DNA of 64,000 bases from Megamerina dolium (taxonomy: Eukaryota > Arthropoda > Insecta > Diptera > Megamerinidae), in NCBI GenBank assembly GCA_963854835.1, contig OY978530.1, positions 19,929,437-19,993,436 of the forward strand, written 5' to 3'. The first letter of the stretch is position 1, and each line of letters opens with the position of its first letter. Below are positions 46,450-58,347 of the stretch, piece after piece. The notes beneath the pieces were generated by a model, which saw nothing but the letters and a program-made list of their open reading frames with translations, was not told where the DNA came from and searched no databases. The position numbers and the translations under genes were made by a program.

Positions 46450-48500
46450 CAGTCAGAATAGATATTACAATTTTGCTTTCTGCCGTCTCCAGCCGTAAGT
46501 ATGCTACGGCTGCATACGCAATAGTCGATGCATCGGAAAACACGTGTAACTGATATCTGTATATAGACGGAGATACGCCGATCCATCTGGGTATCATGAG
46601 GTTCTCAATTTCAAATAGTTCATCTCGGAACCGGCACCAGTCATGCTGGAGTGGTGGTGGCAGTGGATCTTCCCAACTGCAACCGGAGAGCCAGAGTTGT
46701 TGGCAAAACCTCTTCCCTGTGACTATGATTGGCGCCAAAAGACCTGGTGGATCATAGATTTTTGCCAAATATGGTAATTGTTGTCGCTTAGTGACAGGGC
46801 CTAATATGGACGTTACGTTTACCATATAAGTTATACTATCTCTTTCACAAACCCAGTAGAGGCCTAGCGCTTTAGTCTCACATATATCAGGCAGCCGATC
46901 CTTACCGTGAAGGCGTTGAATGAACTCGATGGAATTAGAATTCCTCTTCCGAAGGTTGTAGCCTCCACGCTGTAATAACTGTTAAAGTTTATATTGGGTT
47001 TCTAATGCCGCTCATACCGTATCCTCTCCATGCAGACCATCGTCCATATAGAACGACTATTAAAGTTTGTAATAATTTAATCGTCAAATATGGTGAGCAG
47101 TTTATACCGTATGTTACGGCGAGTAACCGATATATAGCAGGATTACCTTCCTGGTCTCGCCACGCAATGCGTTGCATATCGGTGCTTCTTTTGTCAACAA
47201 GGATTTGGCGATAGCACTTCTCAATGTCAGCCATGAACCCAACTTGATGCATTCTCCATTTCAAGATGATCGAGCTTAAATCGCTTTGAAGCTTGAGCAC
47301 AACGTGAAGGCAGTCGATGCGTTAAATACAGTGCGTAACTTTGTAGTGGAACTGGTTTCCTTATATACGGCATGATGTGGAATATAACAATTTTCTTGTG
47401 ATTCCTTGTTTTCGAGCATCCGCTCCATATGACCGAGGCTGATATATTCGTCCATGAATGCTGTATACAAATTGTTCATCTTTGGATCATTTAGAAGACG
47501 AGCTTGTTGATATGCAAACAGTTTGAAAGCGTCTGCCTTTGAACTTGGTACCGACCGCGGCTATCTCGACATACCGTTCGCTTAAAAAACTCTTCACAGT
47601 AAATCTCATCCTCAGTCATCTTAGACGGAGATGATACGTCATCGATATCTTTGAATTTCCACATTTGCTGTACCAAGCTATTGAGTTCCGCAGTGGCTGT
47701 AGCGCAGAATGTGGGAGGAAATTGCAACGTGGTTGCACTAGATAAGCGCCCGTAAATGACCCATCCCATATGGGTATTTTGGGCTGTAATATCACAAGTT
47801 GACTTCTCCGCGTAGCAAAAAAAATATAAATAAATATGTGGCACTTAAAGCCCCAAAGGGCTCATTGGCCGAGCTTCTCTTCCATTACTGTTGTGCGTCT
47901 TAAATTTGGACAGTATTAGAAGGGATCTACTTATTTTAGACGGTTCCGAACGGCAGAACACTTGTAACATCACTTTTTCTGAGCTTTGTCACAGAGTTCT
48001 TTAAGAAGCTTTTTCATGGCAAGTTGTTACTGTCGGAAGAATTGCCAATTGCTTGCCGACAGGTGGGTACCATTCGAAAGAAAAATCTTATCGATATTAA
48101 ATTTGTTATGCATCAGCCGGGGATTTAACCACGACCTACAGATCAGAAGGCGAACACACTAACCACTGAGCTACGGCACCCAACCGTAGTTCAGTGTCTT
48201 CCGCGTAGCAGAAGACCATATACATCGGCTCCGATAATGACATCGATTGATCCTGGTTTATAAAACTTCGGGTCCGCGAGTGTAAGACCTAGAAAGTCGC
48301 TGTACGACTGTGGATCAACGCGGCTCGGGGGCATCAGGTGCCCTAGACGCGGAAGAACTAGTGCCGAGCATTCGACACTAAATGGCTTTGGAATGACCAA
48401 CACTGCACCCACCAATTCCCGTAATTGGAACTCATAGACGAGTTTTACGCAAATAAAGTTGTTGCGCTACAAATTCGCTTATGAACGAGGATTGAGATCC
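46450..48500 (-). pseudogene. Pao/BEL protease-RT-RNase H, broken
   Basis: 48415-48191 is the region after the protease active site (LTLADPKFYKPGSIDVIIGA). 47844-47491 carries the linker (NSLVQQMWKFKDIDDVSS). 47479-47276 starts RT (CYIPHHAVYKETSSTTKLRT). 47300-46989 has the RT motifs DIEKCYRQILVD and LLAVTYGINCSPYLT. 46825-46462 has LPYLAKIYDPPGLLAPIIVT and the RNase H-like VFSDASTIAYAAVAYL. The YVDD block is lost near 47000, with a short deletion. Gag and integrase are mostly absent; 48500-49018 and 45805-46060 hold unreadable leftovers of these regions. Confidence 0.8.
47818..48199 (-). mobile_element. tRNA-derived SINE (S3)
   Basis: 382 bp. The target duplication tccgcgtagca is at 47807-47817 and 48200-48210. 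It has the same head and body as S2. An extra ~17 nt next to the head (48183-48199) is an inverted copy of the head itself. Confidence 0.92.
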
Positions 48501-49355
48501 GTTGTCGAATAACGCACGAAGTTATATGTAATGTCCCGACGAAGACCGTACACCGACACGACCGGTGGGTAGTAAAACTGGTGTCAATGGTGCTTCTTCT
48601 TCAATGATTTTCTCTGGAGTCAATTTTTCCGCCTCGTCTCAAAATATGCCTCAGATAACACTCTTTTCATCGCCGTCTCATCGATTGTGTCGTCCACCGT
48701 TGCGGCAATATCATCACGGATAGTGTTATGCTATCGTCCATCAGTAAATTTTTCCTGGCAATGAGGAACCCTTTTGTCGTCTTTTGCTTCGATACTTTAC
48801 GTGTGTTAGCCGAGAAATTTAATATAAGCCTCAACTTGCGTTAACCTGCCAAACTAGTGTTAATTCGTGAGCAGGCAAATTTTTCCAGAAAATTGACCGG
48901 CAATTGTTCGGCTGAATTTCGCGAATTATTTAGAAAATTAATTGCAAAGATGGCCGTCAAATGTTCGATCGAATATCTTAAACTGATCAGAGACATTAAT
49001 TACGCAAGGGATGCCAAATGTTAAAGTTGTTTAGAATTGATGATACCGAACGAAATAAAAATCAATCAATTAATTTAATAGAACTTTAATGATTGGAATA
49101 ATGACGTCCGTACTCCAGAGCAAGTAGTAAAGAAAAGAAAGAACGAGAAGTAAGTGGCGTTCGTAAATCTACGAACCAAGAGTGGAACGTATGTGGACTG
49201 TCAGCGCGATATGTTTGGACTCGACATTGTGGATGTCAGATGCAGGCTTGCTTCAATCGCTAACAAGGAGTGGTTTCCCTCCAGTTGTTCACGCAATAAC
49301 TTTTAATTGATTTCCATTGATTCCCTGATTTACTTCAAACAAATTTAAATAATAT

Positions 49356-49823
49356 TTACTTACGTGGCCATAACAACCGAATATGGATTTATGCCGAATA
49401 CAACATGCTTCGTCAGCCATCTCTGTTCTTCGCTAGCTGGCGCCAGTTAGAAATTCCAAGCGCCGTCAGGTTCTCTAGTATTTGGGCTTTCCACCGGAGG
49501 TTAGGTGTACCTCTTCTGCGTCGTCCTCCATCGGATTCCGAATATAACACCTTCTTACCTGGAGCGTGTTTTTCCATTCGTTCGACATGACCTAGCCAGC
49601 GCAGCCGCTGCGCTTTACTATGTCAATATCGGCATACAACTCGTACAGCTCATGGTTGTACCTTATTCGGTACTCACCACCAACGTAAATAGGTCCAAAT
49701 ATCTTGCATAGGAGTTTCCTCTCGAAAACTCCAAGCATTCGCTCATCCGAGGTGGAAATTATCCAGACTTCAGCGCCATATGTAAGGACAGGCATGATGA
49801 GAGACCTGTAGAGTGTGGTTTCC
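49356..49823 (-). mobile_element. RTE 3' fragment (copy B5)
   Basis: ttacttacgtggcc at the left, then the C-terminal 150 codons of RTE ORF2 (VLTYGAEVWIISTSDERMLG) with small deletions. Homology stops near tgtggttt (49823). No clear target duplication. Confidence 0.88.
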
Positions 49824-49899
49824 TTGAAGTACTGTGGGAATTTTTATGTCACGAAGTATGTGGTTGTTTGTGACATAGTAAGGCGCATTTACAATCATC

Positions 49900-50920
49900 A
49901 TTGGGGTATTTCATTCGAACCTTAACAGTATTTCAACGTTGGAAATAGCTTCAGTTCCTCACTGCTGAATACCGTTTCTACAGACGGGATTTAAAATTAC
50001 TGAGTATAAAAGCAATTTGCAGTTCACTGAGACTTGGGAGTTTCGATTTATGAACTAGTGAGAGCTTATAAGCTTTATATGTGTTAATATTTTGTCAAGA
50101 TGCATGCGAAAATATTTGGTTCCATCGCGTTGGGGTATATTTGTATCGTTGAAGTTGACAGGTGGGCAATTATCTCGTTTGAGAGTGAATGTAACCTGGA
50201 CTGACTTTGTTTCATTGGCCTTGATTATCCAATTTTTTAGCCAGCGAGTAATCTTATCTAGCCTTGAGGAAGTTGAGTGCGGAAGGATGTTAATGACTAA
50301 GACAGCAGTGTCATCAGCAAAGGTACCGAAGGTGACTCCTTCAATAGACGGTAAATCATATATGTAAAATAGGTAAGAATTCGACCCATGACTCTATCTT
50401 GGGGAACACCAGCTAAACTTTCATGAAGCATAGATTGCTAAGATAGAATTTTATTAATAAATAGTAGTTAATTGGGAATGTAGTTTTAATTTTGTAAAAC
50501 TATAATGCCAAACGCGATCAAAAGTTTGTGAGATATCGAGGAATGCCGTTGTGCAATACTTTATCTCTTCGAATGCAGTATGGATATGTTTAACAATCCT
50601 GTGAAACTGTTCAATTGCGCTGCGTTCTTTCCTAAATCCGAATTGATGATTGTGGATTAGCTTTCGATCTTCAATTATTGGCAAAAGTCTTTTGAGAATT
50701 TCCAAGAGTACAAAAGAGAGTTTAGAGAGTAATAAGCTGATGGGGTGATACGATTCAACTTTGTGAACACTTTTTCCGGGTTTGAGTATCATTTTTATTT
50801 GAGATAATTTCCATTGTGGAGGTACGATACCAGATGTTACTATATTATTAAAATTTATGAATAAGTAAGTCAGGAACGTTATTGCTTCATCAGTCAGTTC
50901 TTTTAGTATTTTTTCCTGTT
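49900..50920 (-). pseudogene. Jockey-type RT fragment
   Basis: 50792-50454 reads ESYHPISLLLSKLSFVLLEI, then LIHNHQFGFRKERSAIEQ and TTAFLDISQTFDRVWH (first Asp motif), typical of the jockey clade. Beyond 50450 the decayed continuation includes YDLPSIEGVTFGTFADDTAV (FADD, second Asp motif) and WIIKANETKSVQVTFTLKR near 50150-50340. Multiple stops and shifts. Endonuclease, ORF1 and both ends are missing. Confidence 0.85.
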
Positions 50921-51160
50921 ACTAGGTCATCGTTGGGGTGCTAATGGGGTAGTGACGCGATTATATGGCCTCTCCTATTCAATTGTCAACCTCACCTACA
51001 CGTCGGTGCACCCTGTCGATAACAGAAGAGGCTCTGACGACATAACACTCTAAGCTAAGGTGTTGAGGTACCCGTGCCGAGAGCTGAATGGCTGGTAGTG
51101 ATTAAAGAACCAAGTCGTTAACGGTCCCCTCCGATGCCCAGGCAAGGTCGGTTGTATTAA

Positions 51161-52482
51161 GTGCATTACCCTGGTATACTGGCTATGCTGGGGTGGACTC
51201 TTCTTTCCAGTTCACTCGTGGGAATCAAAACGGAGAACATACACAACAAACCCAAAAACCAGGAAGTAAGGGGGAGCGCTCTGGGAGCGCTTTCGGAGGA
51301 TGATCTCTTGGCCAGTAGCCAGGAGAGCACCAAAAACAAGGATGACAAGGGTGCCAGACATAGCACCCCTGTCACAGACAATAACATTCCATCAACATCC
51401 AACAAAGGGATCACGCCAGCCACAGCGGCCCCCAAGAAGTCTAAGAAGTCGTCCGGTACCCTGCTGAAAGCGGGGTATCAAAGGGCGCTTTTCATACTGG
51501 ACAAGATCGCCAAGAATAAGAAAGATGGCCAAGTCCACGAACGGGATGCCGAGGACAAGGTCAGGTACGAGGCGGTGGTCAAGCAGTACGAGACCTCACT
51601 CGCAATCAAAGCAGCACAACCACAACAACAGCCGAAGCAGACAGCGAAGCGGAATCGGTCACAGGACGTGACCGATCACCCCGCAAAAAAGGGCAAGTAC
51701 TCCAAACAGGGGGGAGGGGTCATTCCGCTGTTGCTCCAGTGGCAACAAAGCAACCCTATAGCGAGGTGGTCAGAGACCTCCTCCAGGTTGCTATTGTTGA
51801 CGCGAAGAGCAACAATGGGAGGCCGGTGCTGGCAGTGTGGAACTCTATTGAGGGACGGCTATCTGAGATGGTCGTCGAGCACCTCTTGGAGAAACAGACT
51901 CCAGTTCCTGCCTTCAACTGTGAGGAGGTTTGTCGAGGCTGTCGTGTAATCAAGTGTGCGGACGGATTCTCGAGGGAATTTTTGGACAAATGCGTAACTA
52001 AGATCAGTAACGCATGGGAAGGTCTTTCGCTTAAGATCATCCCGGCAGCGGAGATTCCCAGGAGGCCCCGCGCGCGTATTTGGTTGCGAAAAATGGCAAT
52101 GAAACTGGATGAGTAGAAGCTCATCCAGTGTTTGAAGCTGCAGAATCCAGGTGTCCCGATGGATGACTGGTCGGTCATTAAGATCGAAGAGCAGCAGCGC
52201 AACAGCCAACCAGTCCTTCTGCTTATCTGCAATGAGTCCCTGGGGGCACTTCAGCAGAGAGAAAATAAGCTTCGGTTTGGCATCGGGGAGGCCAAAATGA
52301 AGGTGTTTCCGGCCTCGGTGGCTCCGGATGATAACCTGGAAGAGGTTGATGACGCCAACAAGCTCCTAGAGGGGCTCAAGCTGGATGAGCCGGCCGGGGA
52401 AGGTGCCTCGTCATCAACCGCGCAAACTGGAAGTGCGCCACAAACCAGCAAACAAGGAGATGCTGAGAGTGGCGCAGATTAA
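51161..52482 (+). pseudogene. LOA element E ORF1 (gag-like), frameshift and one TAG
   Basis: The first part, 51161-51730, starts at GTG 51161 or ATG 51185 and is Lys/Ala/Gln-rich (KAAQPQQQPKQTAKRNRSQD). The folded C-terminal half continues in another frame, 51739-52482 (YSEVVRDLLQVAIVDAKSNN, VCRGCRVIKCADGFSREFLD, KIIPAAEIPRRPRARIWL). A TAG at 52114-52116 interrupts that frame once; the residues on each side are contiguous family sequence. The C-terminus overlaps ORF2 by about 100 bp. It should bind element RNA. Confidence 0.8.
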
Positions 52483-53512
52483 CTTGCAGCATGCCAAAGC
52501 AGCCTCTGACAACCTCATAATCCTTCTCAGAGAGGAGGACATCGACATCTGTCTTATACAGGAACCCTGGATATGGCGCTCAAAGATTATGGGTCTTCAC
52601 ACCAGGGACTACAACCTTTTTTATACGCATGGTGAAGGTAAGCCAAGGGCGTGCATCCTGGTAAGGAACACAATTAACGCTTTTTTTCTACCTAATTTTA
52701 GTTCTTACGATGTCGTAGTGGTCAAGATCGAGTCGCAGAGCGGTCGTAGTCTCATGATCGCTTCGGCGTACTTGTCGCATGACCGTCCAGCGCCTCCCGA
52801 GGAGGTCCAACGGCTCATCAGCAACATCAGTAACAGCAAGGAGGATGCTCTATTGGGCTGCGACGCCAATGCCAGACATGCGATTTGGGGAAGCAGCGAA
52901 ACAAATGAGCGAGGTGAGTCTCTTTTTGATTTTATAATATCCTACGATCACAATATTTGTAACAGGGGCGATTCTCCTACCATCACTTTCCCCGGTTCGG
53001 AAACCTGTTGGGGGTGGGAAGAAGTCCTTGATATTACACTCACAACTAACTCTCCCGACCTTGTAATTCGTAACTGGACAGTTTCGAAACGAATCTCCCT
53101 GTCGGATCATCGAATGATTCTCTTTGACCTAGGCTGGGAGAGGAAGATTAGACAACCACATAGAAACCCCAAACGAACATCTTGGAATCTTTTTGACAAG
53201 GTAGTTAGCGATAGACTCCATAGAAATAGAACAGCCATAGAGTCCCGGAATAATCTGGAAGACCGGGTCAAGTCTCTAGAAAAGAGTTTTCAGGTGGCCT
53301 ACAAAGTTGCCTGTCCTATATCTAGGAGTAAGAAGATCTTCCCGCCGTGGTGGAATAGGGATCTGAGCGACCTGAAGTCCAAGCTCAGAAGAATCTTTAA
53401 CGACTGCTATGCGACGGGTGACTTTCAGGAGTATAGATATTCCCTGAGGGAATATAAAAAGCTATACGGACTGCAAAGTCAAAATCTTGTCGGGAACACT
53501 GCGAGTCGATAG
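52385..53512 (+). pseudogene. LOA element E ORF2 N-terminus: APE endonuclease
   Basis: Residues about 25-260 form the endonuclease: LRVAQINLQHAKAAS, ICLIQEPWI (Glu), LMIASAYLSHDR, LLGCDANARHAIWGSS (Asp, Asn), VLDITLTT and ISLSDHRMILFD (Asp-His). All key residues are present. The tail (PWWNRDLSDLKSKLRRIFND) begins the linker. The frame is lost near 53480 and the linker continues in a second frame to about 53712. Confidence 0.88.
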
Positions 53513-53662
53513 AGGCCACGAAGGACTCAGCAAGACTCGGTAAAATCCTGGCTAAAGACCACTCAAATAAAACCTTTATAAAGCGCGCCGATGGCAGTTG
53601 GGCGGAATCGGCGGCCGAAACTCTAGATATCCTCATAAATACTCACTTTCCAGACAGTCCTG

Positions 53663-55897
53663 ATGAGGCAACGCAAGGAAGCGAACCGGTACAGCAGGAA
53701 GTATCGGCGGCACTACAACCATATCCCGACTACATGGAGGAGAACAAGGGTGGTTTTCATCCCCAAATCGGGTAGAGGAGGACATGATCTGGCCAAAGAC
53801 TTCAGGCCAATAAGTCTTATGACCTTTGTATTAAAAACTCTAGAAAGAATCTTAGACTTATATATACGGGAGCTTCTAGATGAGAAATCTATCTCTTCAG
53901 TACAGCATGCGTACTTGAGGGGGAGGTCTACAGAAACTGCGCTACATGAGGTGGTACGCACAGTGGAGAGGTCCCTATTGTATAAACAATTCACTCTGGT
54001 GGCGTTTGTTGGCGTAGAGGGAGCGTTCAATAACGTTAAGGCGGATTCCATTAGATCCGCCCTTGCCAGGACAGAAACAGCAGAACCAATTAGAAATTGG
54101 ATCTCATCCTTACTCACTAACCGCGAAATAACAGCTGAGCTAGGGGGTGCAAAACGTAGTAAGCGGGTACGTAGGGGCACACCGCAGGGGGGCGTGCTGT
54201 CCCCCCTGCTCTGGCTCATAACTATAAACGATATCCTTGTGGAACTTAACGCAAATGGAGTTAAGATTGTAGCGTACGCTGATGATGTGGCGATCCTAGT
54301 CTCGGGTCCCTTTCCTTCCGTGATGAGTGAAATCATGGAAAGAACATTAGCAAAACTAAGTAGGTGGGCACAAGATTGTGGCCTTAGGTTGAATCCGGAT
54401 AAGACGGAGTTACTGCTCTTTACGAGAAAGTACAAACCACCTACCTTCAGGCTACCAACATTAAATGGACAGCAATTAATCCTATCGAACAGTACCAAGT
54501 ATCTGGGACTGACTATAGACTGCAAACTGAATTGGAAAACATGCATCGAGGAGAGAGTACGGAAGGCCTGCATCGCTTTCTATGCTTGCAAATCGATGTT
54601 TGGTAAGAAGTGGGCTCTAAGGCCGAACATGGTACTCTGGATGTACCAAGCGGTAGTGAGATCGGTGTTGACCTATGGCTCTGTAGTTTGGTGGGAAGCT
54701 CTACGGAAGAACTATAACACCAATAAACTACGGAAAGTTCAGCGCACTGCGTGCGTTGGTGCCACTGGGGCCTGTCGCATCTGCCCTGCAGCGGCCTTGG
54801 ATCCTATTTTGAACCTCCTTCCAATTGACTTGCACATACTATGTACTGCATTGCAAACGGCACTCAGACTCAGGGAATCTGGATGTTGGAAGTGTACTCA
54901 ACAAGGACACAGTAGCATCCTTAGGGATGTACCAATAGATTTAGTTGACAACAGGACGGACTTCTGCCCTCGCAAGCTGGCTTTTGAGAGAGGCATCAAG
55001 GCCGTATTTCCAAGTAGAAATGAGTGGAAGGAAGGTGGGATCCTGACTGGTAGGGATACACACATTTTCACTGATGGTTCCAAAATGGACTCTGGAGTTG
55101 GAGCAGGAATCTATTCGGAGTCCTTAGAAATATCAACGTCCGTAAAACTTCCTTCTTATTGCAGTGTGTTCCAGGCGGAGGTATACGCAATTCTGCAAGC
55201 ATGCGAATTGCTCCAACAAAGGAACATAACTGGAAAGGCAACAATTCTCTCCGATAGCCAGGCAGCTATAAAGGCGCTAGCCGCGCCAACTCTTAGCTCA
55301 AAGCTGGTCGGAGAGTGTAAACAAATAATTACCGCAATATCTGCCTACCTCGAAGTATCAGTTATCTGGGTTCCAGAACACAAGGGAATCGCAGGCAACG
55401 AGAATGCTGATGAGCTAGCTCGCAGGGGCTCATCTGCAGACAATGAACAAACACCCTATGCCGATGTAGGTGTTCCCCTAGCTGAAGCCAAGGGGATTAT
55501 TCAAAAACACTACCTAAACAAAGCGCAGCGGAAATGGACTAGCACCACGACCTGCACAATTTCAAAAGCCACCTGGCCAGACTACAGCGAGAAGAGGATA
55601 AGGAGCCTTCTGAGTAGATCTAGGGCCGTCACACACAAACTAATAGCAGTATGCACAGGCCACTGGGCCATTGGTACACATGCGGAGAAAATGGGTATCC
55701 CGCACAACGACCATTGCAGAAGCTGCAACGACATCACCGCTAAGCAGACGGTAGAGCATTTCTTGTGCAAATGCCCGGCCTTATCCAGAAACCGATTAAC
55801 ATCCTTAGGTAGCCCTTTCTTTGATAACCTAGGACAGGTATCTAAAATAGAGATCTCACATATACTTCAGTTCATAAACAATTTCGGCTGGTTGTAA
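53663..55897 (+). CDS. LOA element E ORF2: RT, RNase H, Cys knuckle (partial)
   Basis: The first ~17 codons are out-of-frame linker. Genuine RT starts at about 53714 (IPTTWRRTRVVFIPKSGRGG). Compared with family layout, the segment with the SAGPDG-type motif before it is missing, so there is a deletion there. The RT motif after LVAFVGVEGAFNNVK has Val-Glu where Asp is expected (residue 115 region). GTPQGGVLSPLLW and AYADDVAILV are intact. RNase H about 465-595: FTDGSKMDSGVGAG, AEVYAILQACE, LSDSQAAIKAL, HKGIAGNENADELA. The Cys tail is CRSCNDITAKQTVEHFLCKC. Long and open, but with a partial N-terminus and probably inactive. Confidence 0.85.
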   Translation: MRQRKEANRYSRKYRRHYNHIPTTWRRTRVVFIPKSGRGGHDLAKDFRPISLMTFVLKTLERILDLYIRELLDEKSISSVQHAYLRGRSTETALHEVVRTVERSLLYKQFTLVAFVGVEGAFNNVKADSIRSALARTETAEPIRNWISSLLTNREITAELGGAKRSKRVRRGTPQGGVLSPLLWLITINDILVELNANGVKIVAYADDVAILVSGPFPSVMSEIMERTLAKLSRWAQDCGLRLNPDKTELLLFTRKYKPPTFRLPTLNGQQLILSNSTKYLGLTIDCKLNWKTCIEERVRKACIAFYACKSMFGKKWALRPNMVLWMYQAVVRSVLTYGSVVWWEALRKNYNTNKLRKVQRTACVGATGACRICPAAALDPILNLLPIDLHILCTALQTALRLRESGCWKCTQQGHSSILRDVPIDLVDNRTDFCPRKLAFERGIKAVFPSRNEWKEGGILTGRDTHIFTDGSKMDSGVGAGIYSESLEISTSVKLPSYCSVFQAEVYAILQACELLQQRNITGKATILSDSQAAIKALAAPTLSSKLVGECKQIITAISAYLEVSVIWVPEHKGIAGNENADELARRGSSADNEQTPYADVGVPLAEAKGIIQKHYLNKAQRKWTSTTTCTISKATWPDYSEKRIRSLLSRSRAVTHKLIAVCTGHWAIGTHAEKMGIPHNDHCRSCNDITAKQTVEHFLCKCPALSRNRLTSLGSPFFDNLGQVSKIEISHILQFINNFGWL

Positions 55898-55956
55898 CAT
55901 ATCCTTCAACACTCAGTAGGTCTTAGCGAGATTTATGGCTCAAAACGGCATTCTAT

Positions 55957-58310
55957 TTGCTACTTGAGCAACCAGGGTCGCAGCCATTCTACCTACCTAT
56001 CGGAGCTAGTATAAGCTTAATTGATAGTAATATAAACGATTTTCAAAAAATCTTATTAAAGAAACCAATTGAATTTTGCACAATAACGAAATACGATGTA
56101 ATTAAATACGAAGTGATAACAGAAGCATCTAATGAATTTAACCTCCCATATTATACGAAAATAAAATGGAAAATGACTCCATTGAAGGGACGAAAGTATA
56201 GTTTTGTTTGGCACAACAATAAACTTAGTAGATGGATACATAACGCTTAACAAAAAAATGACAAAATTTAGAAATATACTATATACTATACTATATACTA
56301 TATACTATATATACTATATACTAACCTAGAACTTTGCACATTGGAAGCCAAGGATTTTGACTGGGATAGAATACAGTTAAGCCATTTAAACATAGAAAAA
56401 AGTAAAGAAGTAGTAAAAATCTTGAAACGATTTAAGAACTTGTTTTTTAAAGAAGGAGACCAATTAACAAATACGACGAAAATCTTACACGAAATCAGAA
56501 CAACAACGGGCAAACAAATAAACAGTAAATTATACAGATACCCTCCGCAGCATGAAGCAGAAGTACGAAAACAAACTAAAGAAATTGAAGAACAAGGAAT
56601 CATAAGAAAAAGTCATTCGCGATACTCTAGCCCATTAATTGTAGTACCTATTGTAGAAAAAAACTCAGGGGAACGTAAATACAGGATTGTGATAGACTAT
56701 AGAAAATTGAATGAGGTAACCATAGACGACAAATACCCAATAATAAACATAGATTCAATTTTGGACAAATTAGGTAAAGCGCAGTATTTCACAACCATAG
56801 AGCTAGTTAAAGGGTATCACCAAATCTTAATTAAGGATCAAGATATAGAAAAAACGGCATTCACTACACCCCACGGACTGTACGAATTTATTAGAATGCC
56901 ACTCTGGTTAAAAAATGCACCCGCAACATTGCAACGTTTAATAAACAAAACACTACGGGACTTTATTAATAAAATTTGTGTAGTTTATCTAGACGACATT
57001 TTGATTTTTAGTACATCCCTACAGGAGCACGTAAATACAAAAACATACATCTTCAGAACATTAAAACAAGCTAATCTCAAGATTCAAATCGATAAATGTA
57101 ATTTCATGAAAAAAGAGACACAATTTTTAAGACACATTTTGACAGAAAATGGATTAAAACCAAACCCTGATAAAATAAAAGTAGTAGAAACATTACCACT
57201 ACCTAAAACAGAGAATAAAATAAAAAGATATTTAGGGATAACAGGGTACTACCGCAAATTTATAAAGGATTACGCAAAAATAGCCCAACCCATTACAAAA
57301 TATTTAAAGAAAAATGTAAAAATAAACGTAAAAGATCCAAGCTATATAGAAGCATTCGAAAAGTTAAAAACATTAATTAGCTCTCATCCAATATTGAGAT
57401 ACCCGAACTTTGACAAACCATTCACATTAACCACAGACGCATCAAACTATGCAAGAAGCAATTGGAGCAATGCTTTCCCAAGAAGGACACCCAGTATGTT
57501 TTATATCAAGGACACTAAAATTACTCCGCGACAGATAAAGAATTTTTAGATATTTTATGGAGCTTAAACTATTTAAGACCCTATCTTTATGGAAGAAAAT
57601 TTACAATTTTCACCGATCACCAACCTATAAAATTTTTGCATTCAAAATACAAAGGGAAGGATATGTCACCGAGACATCAAAGATGCCTATTAAAATTGGG
57701 CGAATATGATTTTAATATAGAATATTTGAAAGGGAAGGAAAATCAAGTAGCAGATTTCCTAAGTAGAATAGAGAACAATTCCAATGTCAATCAAGAAAAG
57801 GACGAAGATAAAGATGTTAATGAATTTTTGTTTCTGCAAAATTCAGAAGATAGCAGATCAAGTTTGGAAATGTTAGACAATTTAGAAGATATTGAAACTC
57901 TAGCAACAATCCATTCAGCTGAAGAAGATCTACACTACCATTTTTGCATTAAGAAAGAAATAGTAAATAAATATTGCAGACAAATTCAGGATAACATGCC
58001 ATTCGAACAAAATCTACCAATTAACCAAATAATACAAAAAGCCATTAGAAACTATAACAATAGATATCACTCAACTATTAAAAGCACTCCTATTGATGTA
58101 CAAAACGAAAAAATAGACAAAGAACAAATTAAACAAAACATGGAACTATGTAAAAGGAAAGTAATAGACAAACTAAATACAAAAAGAGAAGATTACGAAG
58201 AAATCAGAAATGCAGATTTTGTGAAAAATTATAAGGCACTAAGACATAAAGAACAACCAAAATTTAAGAAGAAAAGCCTAAGAAACGTACACCCATGCAA
58301 CACTAACTAA
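55957..58310 (+). pseudogene. Gypsy-type pol, internal deletion
   Basis: 55957-56250 is the N-terminal pol part (PFYLPIGASISLIDSNIND). 56341-57549 is RT: RKYRIVIDYRKLNEVTID, TTIELVKGYHQILIKDQD (family consensus has Asp where Glu stands), PLWLKNAPATLQRLIN and VYLDDILIFSTS (YLDD). RNase H begins at FTLTTDASNYA, changes frame near 57450-57550 and resumes to NIEYLKGKENQVADFLSRIE (57636-57770). Coding then reaches the integrase end near 57940 (NYNNRYHSTIKSTPIDV), so the integrase zinc finger and the first catalytic residues are deleted. Confidence 0.87.
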
Positions 58311-58347
58311 CTAACTAACTAACTAACTAAAAATAATACTTCGACTG

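Larger units (their letters stand above)
45560..49266 (-). mobile_element. Pao/BEL LTR element, degraded, with two SINEs inside
   Basis: LTRs about 246 bp long at 49019-49266 (5', minus strand) and about 45560-45804 (3') share tgtttagaattgatgatacc. The outer edges are tgttaaag...gctaaca. Flanking 5-mers aagag and aggag differ by one base, so the target duplication is only probable. Protease and pol remnants lie between 46450 and 48500. Confidence 0.85.
50930..55900 (+). mobile_element. LOA-type retrotransposon, near complete (E)
   Basis: GC-richer than its surroundings. It has a roughly 230-bp leader, overlapping ORF1 and ORF2, and a C-terminal end at 55897. It is a different family from the A copies, though with the same domain order. 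The 3' UTR end and target duplication were not found. Confidence 0.88.

Noticed and set aside
52104..52129. 10-bp-arm palindrome in LOA element E ORF1
   Set aside because: The sequence on both sides reads as continuous family protein apart from one stop codon, so the palindrome is native coding sequence, not a fold-back scar.
53713..54573. 286-codon minus-strand frame
   Set aside because: Antisense to the RT domain of LOA element E; composition follows the sense codons.
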